A DNA stretch of 52,824 nucleotides from positions 1-52,824 of the forward strand of contig JAPOIJ010000010.1 of assembly GCA_029979005.1 (NCBI GenBank), read 5' to 3'. Shown piece by piece: positions 46,796-52,824 of the stretch. Position 1 is the first letter of the stretch. The number at the start of each line of letters is the position of its first letter. This DNA is from Planctomycetota bacterium (GTDB lineage Bacteria; Planctomycetota; Planctomycetia; Pirellulales; Pirellulaceae). Both the position numbers and the translations under genes were made by a program. The notes beneath the pieces were generated by a model. The model ran no database searches, was not told where the DNA came from, and saw only the letters and a list, made by a program, of their open reading frames with translations.

Positions 46796-48472
46796 ATGTC
46801 TGTTGCCACTCAACCACCGCTACAAACCTCTTCAGAATCGAAAGACGACCAAATGGCGCGTATTATTGTTCTCGACGACCTCGCAGCAGAGGGCTTGGCC
46901 AAACTGGAATCTGCTGAAGGAATATCGTTTGACATCAAAATTGGGCTTAAAGGCGAAGAACTTCGTGAAGCGCTTACCCACTATGACGGCGCGGTCTGTC
47001 GTAGCGGCGTGAAAATCACTGCCGAAACGCTGGAGGGGAATAAGTCACTCAAAGCCATCGTCCGTGCAGGTGTTGGTACAGACAATATCGACAAATCGGC
47101 TGCGACGCTCTTGGGAATCGTCGTTATGAATACACCCGCCGGCAACACCATCAGTACCGCCGAACATACGATGGCTCTCTTGCTCGGACTCTCTCGAAAG
47201 ATTGGCCCCGCCTATTCAAGCCTACAAGCCGGGCGATGGGATCGAAAGAAATTCAAAGGGTCACAAGTCAGCGGTAAAACACTCGGTATCGTCGGCTTAG
47301 GTAGAATTGGTTTGGAAGTTGCCTCACGAGCCAGAGCATTTGGTATGGAGGTTATCGGTTATGACCCATTCCTCTCGTCAGAGCGGGCGGTAGATTTGGG
47401 AATCACCAAAGTTAGCCAGGTAAGTGACCTTTTACCCAAAATAGATTATTTGACCGTACATACGCCTTTAACGCCTGAGACGCAGGGACTGATTGGCCAC
47501 GAAGAAGTCAAACTAATGAAGCCAAATGCGAGATTAGTCAACTGTGCTCGAGGTGGGATTTACGACAACGATGCGCTGATTGCAGGACTGGAATCCGGAC
47601 AACTGGGCGGCGTTGCACTCGATGTCTATCCAGAAGAACCGTGCACCGACAACCCGCTCTTTCAAATGGATAATGTGCTATGTACACCACATCTCGGAGC
47701 AAGCACCGATGAAGCTCAGATCGAGGTTGCAGTCGAGGCCGTTGACTTATTGGTTAACTTTTTGACCACGGGCGAAATTAAGTCTGCGGTGAATACAATT
47801 TCACTTGATCCAAAAACACTCAACGATCTCCGAAGTCATCTCGACGTTGCCCACCGTTTGGGCGTCTTATTGGGGCAATGGCACGGCGGCGCGATCGACA
47901 AATGCGAACTTGAATTCCAGGGGGACATTTCAGAAAAAGACACACGGCCTTTAGTCTCGGCGTTCTGCGCAGGCCTCCTCGGCCACGTGACCGAAGATGC
48001 TAATATTATCAATGCCGAGATGCTATGTCGTGAGCGTGGCATCGATATTTCGCGAACTTCCAATTCAGACACAGGCGATTTTAGTAGTTCTATCACCGCA
48101 ACCGTATCCGGCGAAAGCGTCACACGGACGGCAACGGGAACACTGTTTGGAAAAAGTATGCCTCGATTAGTCCGACTGGACGAGTACCGGACAGAAACTT
48201 ACATGGATGGAAACCTTTTGATCTTCAACCACTCGGACATTCCCGGAATCATCGGTTATGTCGGCAGCGTACTCGCTGAAGAACAGGTCAATATCGCGCA
48301 GATGGCCGTCGGACGCGAAGGGGACCAAGGCGGATCGGCAATCGGCATACTCAATGTGGATTCCATCGTTTCTACCCCAACACTTCAACGTGTCCTTGAA
48401 AACGACGCAATCGATTCAGTGCATCTGATCAATTTACCAGCCTTCGACGAACTTCCGGATTGGCTGGTTTAG
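46796..48472 (+). CDS. serA: D-3-phosphoglycerate dehydrogenase
   Basis: 558 residues from the ATG at 46796 with AAGGA upstream; an internal ATG at 46853 (MARIIVLDD) also fits the family start. The NAD-binding motif GIVGLGRIGLEVASR and catalytic residues Arg252 (NCARGG), Glu in DVYPEEP (about 281) and His299 (TPHLGAS) are present. A long regulatory part follows: an intervening (ASB-type) domain and a C-terminal ACT-like domain (NHSDIPGIIGYVGSVL). It commits 3-phosphoglycerate to serine synthesis. The ACT domain suggests serine feedback. Spacing to serC (17 bp) indicates co-translation. Confidence 0.95.
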   Translation: MSVATQPPLQTSSESKDDQMARIIVLDDLAAEGLAKLESAEGISFDIKIGLKGEELREALTHYDGAVCRSGVKITAETLEGNKSLKAIVRAGVGTDNIDKSAATLLGIVVMNTPAGNTISTAEHTMALLLGLSRKIGPAYSSLQAGRWDRKKFKGSQVSGKTLGIVGLGRIGLEVASRARAFGMEVIGYDPFLSSERAVDLGITKVSQVSDLLPKIDYLTVHTPLTPETQGLIGHEEVKLMKPNARLVNCARGGIYDNDALIAGLESGQLGGVALDVYPEEPCTDNPLFQMDNVLCTPHLGASTDEAQIEVAVEAVDLLVNFLTTGEIKSAVNTISLDPKTLNDLRSHLDVAHRLGVLLGQWHGGAIDKCELEFQGDISEKDTRPLVSAFCAGLLGHVTEDANIINAEMLCRERGIDISRTSNSDTGDFSSSITATVSGESVTRTATGTLFGKSMPRLVRLDEYRTETYMDGNLLIFNHSDIPGIIGYVGSVLAEEQVNIAQMAVGREGDQGGSAIGILNVDSIVSTPTLQRVLENDAIDSVHLINLPAFDELPDWLV

Positions 48473-48518
48473 GAATCACGATTCGACCGAACTCACCCTA
48501 ACCTTTTTGATTACGTTC

Positions 48519-48554
48519 AAAGCCCGCGGCACAGTAAATTGTCGCGGGCTTTTT
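48519..48554 (+). terminator. Terminator after serA
   Basis: AAAGCCCGCG (48519-48528) pairs with CGCGGGCTTT (48543-48552), followed by further T residues. The stem is GC-rich with a 14-nt loop. It ends the serC-serA operon about 45 bases past the stop. Confidence 0.9.
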
Positions 48555-48665
48555 CGTCGACATTTCTGAACTCTCCAACTACTCTAGAAACGACAGCGGT
48601 ACTTCAATCTTTGGATCTGAACCGCATCCGATTCATATTTCCGCTCGCAATGCTCATACAAGACC

Positions 48666-50039
48666 ATGAATCTTATTGTTGCTGCGGTGATTGTGCTCAC
48701 ATTGCTTGGCAGTGAACTCATTGGCGCGACACCCGTTAAAAATGAACAACTTTGGCTTACCATATTCATGGTAGGTGTCTTAGCGGTTCTAGTTCCGGGG
48801 CTCGCGATTTTTCAAACCTATTTCGTTTCCCTTCAAATCCCTCTCAATCGGATCGAAGCCAAGCAACGCAATCAAGTCATCGCACGCCTCTCAGCATGTC
48901 ACAGCGCGGTCTGGTTATCTGCCAGCCTCGCCACGGTCTGGGCAATTCGTTGGCAAGACGTTGTACGCGGCACCTGGCAACTCGATCGCTGGCCGTTGCT
49001 GGACGAGTTATTCATTTTGTTGCCGATAGTTTTTTCATTATTTACGTCATGGATCATCTTTTCAGATCTCACTGGAAAAATTTCGAAATCGGATTCACTC
49101 TGTTTATCAATGAAGAGAAAAACAGAAATTGCCTTTATTCGATTCCAGTCATGCCTGCTTTTTGTAATCTTCCCGACAGTAACGATCATCTTTATTCGCG
49201 ATCTTGAGCCTTATCTCTCAAATCTCAATGCCTTTGAAAGATCTGCGAGCCTCGCAGCCATACTTCTGGCTCTCGCTGCCGGCCTTCCCTTACTTTTATT
49301 GACAGCTTGCTCCCATACGAAATTCAACGACCAAGTATTTGAAAACCAAATCAAATCCATATTCATCCAAAACCGAGTTCCCTTGAGGCGACTGCGAATA
49401 TGGCGAACGGGAAACCAGATCGCTAACGCTGCGGTCGTTGGTCTGATTCCTCGCTACCGAATGCTGATCCTCTCCGACAAACTAATGGATTTATTCCCGA
49501 GGAACGAGGTTCTCGCCATCGCAAGACATGAGGCAGGCCATGTGAGGCTCTGGCACACATTTACACGACTTTGCTTTATCACCCTTCCCGTGTTGGCAAT
49601 TGCCCAGACCCAATCGACGGGTTTAGCAACTCCTGTTTTTGACGGGTCACCGCTGGAGTGGCTAGGCGAAGTATCCACGTTAGTTCCAATCGGAATTTAC
49701 CTGGCATTTCTCTTGATCAGCCTCCCTTGGATCTCACATCAAATGGAATACGAGGCCGATATTTTTGCCTGCCAGACACAAGGTCCGCATGGTGCCGCGC
49801 CTGATTCAAATTACACGAACGATTTAAAAAACGCGTTACTGCGGCTTGCGGCATTAGGCAGGGGCTATTACGAAAAACAAACACTGCTCCACCCAAGTCT
49901 CAAACAGCGTATCGAACTAATTGAAAAACTGGAATCTAATTCCAAAAAGATCAATCAATTCAAACGTTCTTTTTCAAGGCGACGCTATCTCGTGCTTGCC
50001 TGTTTTACTGCGATCTGGATCTCGCTTAGCCTGCGATAG
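48666..50039 (+). CDS. M48-like membrane zinc peptidase
   Basis: 457 residues with about five to seven membrane helices, several in the first 230 residues. HEAGH (His288-His292) is the HExxH zinc site and MEYEAD (Glu361, Asp365) supplies the third ligand, as in M48/HtpX-type peptidases. The ~230-residue N-terminal membrane region before the catalytic domain is longer than in HtpX. Membrane protein quality control is the usual role of the family; the substrate here is unknown. No ribosome-binding site is obvious at the ATG. Confidence 0.85.
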   Translation: MNLIVAAVIVLTLLGSELIGATPVKNEQLWLTIFMVGVLAVLVPGLAIFQTYFVSLQIPLNRIEAKQRNQVIARLSACHSAVWLSASLATVWAIRWQDVVRGTWQLDRWPLLDELFILLPIVFSLFTSWIIFSDLTGKISKSDSLCLSMKRKTEIAFIRFQSCLLFVIFPTVTIIFIRDLEPYLSNLNAFERSASLAAILLALAAGLPLLLLTACSHTKFNDQVFENQIKSIFIQNRVPLRRLRIWRTGNQIANAAVVGLIPRYRMLILSDKLMDLFPRNEVLAIARHEAGHVRLWHTFTRLCFITLPVLAIAQTQSTGLATPVFDGSPLEWLGEVSTLVPIGIYLAFLLISLPWISHQMEYEADIFACQTQGPHGAAPDSNYTNDLKNALLRLAALGRGYYEKQTLLHPSLKQRIELIEKLESNSKKINQFKRSFSRRRYLVLACFTAIWISLSLR

Positions 50040-50134
50040 AAAAGGACCGTGGGCATTAAAATCGTCAATCCCTGAGATAGATCGTTGTTAATACCGCGAT
50101 TGGAAACTTGTTTGCCAGCCGAACCCAAACAAAA

Positions 50135-50167
50135 AAAGAGCGACGCTTTGCAGCGTCGCTCTTTATT
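50135..50167. terminator. Bidirectional terminator between convergent genes
   Basis: AAAGAGCGACGCT (50135-50147) and AGCGTCGCTCTTT (50152-50164) form a perfect 13-bp stem around TTGC. An A-run sits on the left and a T-rich run on the right, so it can stop transcription from both sides. Confidence 0.92.
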
Positions 50168-50185
50168 TTTCAATTAAGGGTCAAA

Positions 50186-51220
50186 CTAGAAACCACCCCC
50201 AGATTGCCCGCCCATTTGCAACAGCATTGGAAGACTCTCCATTTGCTTTCCAAGGTAATCTCCCAACCCCTTAGGAGCTGGAATCTCGACAAGCACTTCT
50301 CGGCCAGTTCCCTTCGCTTTGAGTGCCTTACTGATCGTACCCATCATTTTGGCTGCATCGGGATCCGTGCTTTCCACCATTGGCATGAATTGCTGCATCG
50401 CCATCTTTGCCGTTCCCAACATTGCATCAACACCACTTCGTAGCTCTTTAGATTTTTCGTCATCCACCCCATTTGCTTTAATCGTCAAAAGATCTTTTTC
50501 GTTCATCCCAACCATGATTGAGAGATCTTGGACATTATTGAGTAAATCAATAAATACTCCTGCAGGACCGTTGCCTCCCGCCTGTTGCTTTCCCATCTCA
50601 ACTAATTCAGTGACCAGTCCCCGAGCACCCGAAAAATCCATTGCCATGCGGATGGGAGCCTCGGGCGAGCCTTTCGCAGCCGACATCAAATTGTCCGTTA
50701 ACAATTTCCTATCCGAGTGAAAAAGGTACTTTTTCGTGCCGAGTTCAACTGTCTTAGAATCAATAACCTGCATCACAACTAAACCTGCAGGAATGCCCCC
50801 CGAAGCAGGCATCTCGTAAAAAGTCTTCCCATCATTTTCAACCGTTTCAGCCGAATCGGAATCGATCTCCGCCAGCAGTTTGTCGACGGCAGCCTCAGTG
50901 TTGAAGTAAACTTTGACAAAGAAATCAAATTTAACTTCGCCAAATTGTGCCATCATCGCTTCCTGCATACTTTGAGGCAGGCTCATCGCTCCGAACACGC
51001 GATCAATCTCATTTGGACTGGGCTCATCGTCGGAAGCTACCCCTGAAAGCTGTTCCTCCATTCCAAGCTTTTTTCCGATCACACTGTCTCGCATGTCATT
51101 TAAGCGTAAATCAAAGACAACCACTGCTTTGTCTTTTTCATCTAGCGTGCCAGTTTGAGCCAGCAATGATGAACAAGCCATCGTTAGCAACAGAAAAAAT
51201 GAAGATGCAAAAACTCGCAT
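50186..51220 (-). CDS. Secreted planctomycete protein of unknown function
   Basis: 344 residues. The ATG at 51220 has a strong GAGGAG nine bases upstream. A signal peptide (about 1-21, cleavage LLA-Q) is clear. No enzyme motif is visible, and the C-terminus is Gly/Gln/Met-rich (GGQSGGGF). Its internal order (an early F-D-L-R-L strand, EIDRVFGAMS, DGKTFYE, then SDRKLLTDNLMSAAKGS) runs parallel to the extracytoplasmic part of the pseudokinase at 23179-26193. That part has LRLSELL, NIERLTVSF, DGKTAFYL and SEKQLIENVALNLGASM. I infer a shared domain not named in any family I recognise. Confidence 0.75.
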   Translation of the reverse strand: MRVFASSFFLLLTMACSSLLAQTGTLDEKDKAVVVFDLRLNDMRDSVIGKKLGMEEQLSGVASDDEPSPNEIDRVFGAMSLPQSMQEAMMAQFGEVKFDFFVKVYFNTEAAVDKLLAEIDSDSAETVENDGKTFYEMPASGGIPAGLVVMQVIDSKTVELGTKKYLFHSDRKLLTDNLMSAAKGSPEAPIRMAMDFSGARGLVTELVEMGKQQAGGNGPAGVFIDLLNNVQDLSIMVGMNEKDLLTIKANGVDDEKSKELRSGVDAMLGTAKMAMQQFMPMVESTDPDAAKMMGTISKALKAKGTGREVLVEIPAPKGLGDYLGKQMESLPMLLQMGGQSGGGF

Positions 51221-51318
51221 GCCTAAACTCCTCGTGGTTTCAAAAAAAAATGTTGAAAGAGCCCCTGAATGGCAGGGCCTGTTTATTAGTTGGGGAAGCT
51301 ATAAAGCATACCCTGTTT

Positions 51319-52680
51319 TCAGTCAGAATGTTTCGATTTAATCAAATCCAACGCTGTCCGCAGCGCGTCGTCTATTTTAGCTGGATTTTTACCACCCGCC
51401 TGGGCTAAATCAGGCTTACCGCCCCCTCGCCCGTCGACGACTGCTGCCACTTCACGGATCCAATTACCGGCACTGAAGCCCCGTTCGACCAAATCCCGCG
51501 TCATTCCAGCGGACAACATAACCTCGGTATCGCCAGAACTGGACGCCAATAAAATCGCGGCTGGATTTGTTTTTTTACGGATTTGGTCAATCAGCTGGAC
51601 CATTAACCCGCGATTGGCATTAGGCAGTCGATGAGTAATGACCCTCACATCACCGACCAATTCCGCCGCTGCAATTAACTCGTCTACATCGACATTGCCG
51701 GCTTCACTCAATCGCTCCAGCTCCTCCTCGAGTGCGACCACCTCTTGCAACATTACATGAACGCGTTCTGCCACTTGAAGAACGGGAACATTGAGAGCTC
51801 GAGCAGTGTGCCGCATGATACTTCGCAGTTCAAAGTAATCTGCCTCCGTCGCCTCAGGGGATTCATGCTTTTCAAAGGCTGGAATAACCTCTGAAGACTT
51901 CCGCCCCGAGCTAAGTTGTTTTTTGAGGCTCTTCACTTGCTGACTGAGGTGAGTCACGGCAACTGGAACGTCGGTCCAAACGACCGATAGATCCGCGGCC
52001 AATTTGCGACAGTCCTCCATGATTCGGATTTGATTTTCCCTCGCCTTGGCTCCCGTCCACGCATGAATGCGACGGGTTCCCGCTCCCATATTTTCCTCAG
52101 AATAGATTTCAAATGCATCCACGTCGCTTGAGTTGGAGACATGAATCCCTCCGCAAAGTTCTTTACTGAATTCGCCGATGGACACCATTCGTACGGGATC
52201 AGGATATTTCTCACCAAACAACATCATTGCCCCTTGCTCACGAGCGTCGGACAACGGCAAGATTTCGGCTGTCACCGGCACAGCGGCACGAATTTTTTCA
52301 ATCGTTTGTTGCTCGATCAGAGCCAGTTGCTCCTCTGGCACAGCGTCCATGTTGGCAAAATCAAACCTAAGTACATCATCAATCACTCGAGAGCCACGTT
52401 GCTGCGCATGCTCACCGAGATGTTCTTGCAGTGCATGATGAAGCAGATGGGTGGCACTGTGTGCCCGGCAAATCCCCTGCCTGCGTTCCTCATCGACATG
52501 CGCCCGAATCTCGTCTCCGAGAGATAGTGTTCCCTCCGTCATGTGACCAGAGTGAATAATGAGCCCGCCATCTTTCTGGGTATCCCCTACTTGGAACCTA
52601 CCGTTCGCCCCTTCAATCCAACCGGTATCACCAACCTGACCACCGGATTCTCCATAGAACGGGGTTTCCTGCAAAACGAT
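51319..52680 (-). CDS. alaS: Alanyl-tRNA synthetase, C-terminal half (5' part missing)
   Basis: About 454 codons of a gene normally near 870-900. It begins inside the family at (I)VLQETPFYGESGGQVGDTG, the start of the editing region. The editing-site motifs HSATHLLHH and CGGIH, the coiled-coil linker and the C-terminal DHHA1-type GRGGGKPDLAQAGG are all present, so the 3' half is intact. The aminoacylation domain should lie to the right, but the frame meets a stop (TAA at 52690-52692) and the sequence becomes AT-rich there. A TTG at 52674 can open this frame but is not a credible start. AlaS is essential, so a contig join is likelier than a real truncation. Confidence 0.93.
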   Translation of the reverse strand: MVLQETPFYGESGGQVGDTGWIEGANGRFQVGDTQKDGGLIIHSGHMTEGTLSLGDEIRAHVDEERRQGICRAHSATHLLHHALQEHLGEHAQQRGSRVIDDVLRFDFANMDAVPEEQLALIEQQTIEKIRAAVPVTAEILPLSDAREQGAMMLFGEKYPDPVRMVSIGEFSKELCGGIHVSNSSDVDAFEIYSEENMGAGTRRIHAWTGAKARENQIRIMEDCRKLAADLSVVWTDVPVAVTHLSQQVKSLKKQLSSGRKSSEVIPAFEKHESPEATEADYFELRSIMRHTARALNVPVLQVAERVHVMLQEVVALEEELERLSEAGNVDVDELIAAAELVGDVRVITHRLPNANRGLMVQLIDQIRKKTNPAAILLASSSGDTEVMLSAGMTRDLVERGFSAGNWIREVAAVVDGRGGGKPDLAQAGGKNPAKIDDALRTALDLIKSKHSD

Positions 52681-52824
52681 GAGTGATACTTATTTTTATA
52701 AAAGAAATGACAGTATATACTATGATATTGGAATAGAAGAAAGACATACATGGGCTAATCAATATATGATAGCTGTTAAAGTTGAAGAGGGTAAAATAAT
52801 TAGAGACTATTATGTAGAGCCAAA
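52679..52824 (+). CDS. Partial low-GC reading frame of unknown origin
   Basis: An ATG at 52679 opens a frame that stays open to the window end (48 codons). Its product starts MSDTYFYKRNDSIYYD and continues with ERHTWANQYMIAV. Codon choice (AGA, ATA, AAA, TAT) and about 28% GC are unlike every other gene here. No family is recognised; the segment IAVKVEEGKIIRDYYV faintly recalls DEDD exonuclease domains, but the acidic motif expected before it is absent. It begins where alaS is cut. Confidence 0.4.
   Translation, partial: MSDTYFYKRNDSIYYDIGIEERHTWANQYMIAVKVEEGKIIRDYYVEP

Overview
The window looks like a chromosomal stretch from a planctomycete, probably of the Pirellulales or a near relative. 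The evidence is the protein set: secreted DUF1080 proteins, a secreted CotH-like protein with EF-hands and a lamin-tail domain, an EF-hand alpha/beta hydrolase, a membrane Ser/Thr kinase-like protein with the usual planctomycete N-terminal extension, and an orphan formylmethanofuran-dehydrogenase-type subunit (FhcA) of the tetrahydromethanopterin C1 pathway. Coding density is moderate, GC is near 50% and spacers are long. I saw no tRNA, rRNA, CRISPR array or insertion sequence.

Layout. 1-5.6 kb (minus): secreted polymer- or surface-directed proteins (DUF1080, esterase-like hydrolase, CotH). 5.8-12.8 kb: a carbohydrate module. A minus-strand pair (bifunctional rhamnulose-1-phosphate aldolase/lactaldehyde dehydrogenase, then rhamnulokinase) is divergent from a plus-strand lutABC operon. 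Together they would take L-rhamnulose to DHAP and L-lactate, and lactate to pyruvate; rhamnose isomerase is not in view. 12.9-23 kb: a GT2 glycosyltransferase, an SDR/SCP2-like reductase, a double-DUF1080 protein, IspH beside a squalene/phytoene-synthase-like protein, a membrane MutS-like ATPase and glutamate dehydrogenase. 23-28.8 kb: a pseudokinase membrane protein followed by a zinc-ribbon/STN-like membrane protein. 28.8-35.6 kb: FhcA, a small basic protein, a YiiX-like amidase, a MORN-repeat exported protein and a YhhQ queuosine-precursor transporter. 36-41.7 kb: the glycine cleavage genes gcvT, gcvH, gcvP and a lipoate ligase, with structured leaders. 42-45 kb: an FHA protein, an ECF sigma/anti-sigma pair and a TPR lipoprotein. 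45.6-50 kb: serC-serA and an M48 peptidase. 50-52.7 kb: a secreted protein that shares a domain with the pseudokinase, then the 3' half of alaS.

Metabolic logic. FhcA, the glycine cleavage system, lipoylation, and SerC/SerA all concern C1, glycine and serine flux, so 28-48 kb has a C1 theme although the genes are not one operon. The rhamnose/lactate module fits an organism living on algal or plant sugars.

Oddities. The last ~145 bases (from about 52,679) are about 28% GC. They interrupt alaS in mid-gene and carry an open low-GC reading frame that starts at the junction; a chimeric assembly join is the simplest reading. The most interesting biological candidates are the pseudokinase/STN pair with its lineage-specific extracytoplasmic domain, and the structured leaders ahead of gcvT, gcvP, serC and the ECF sigma gene.
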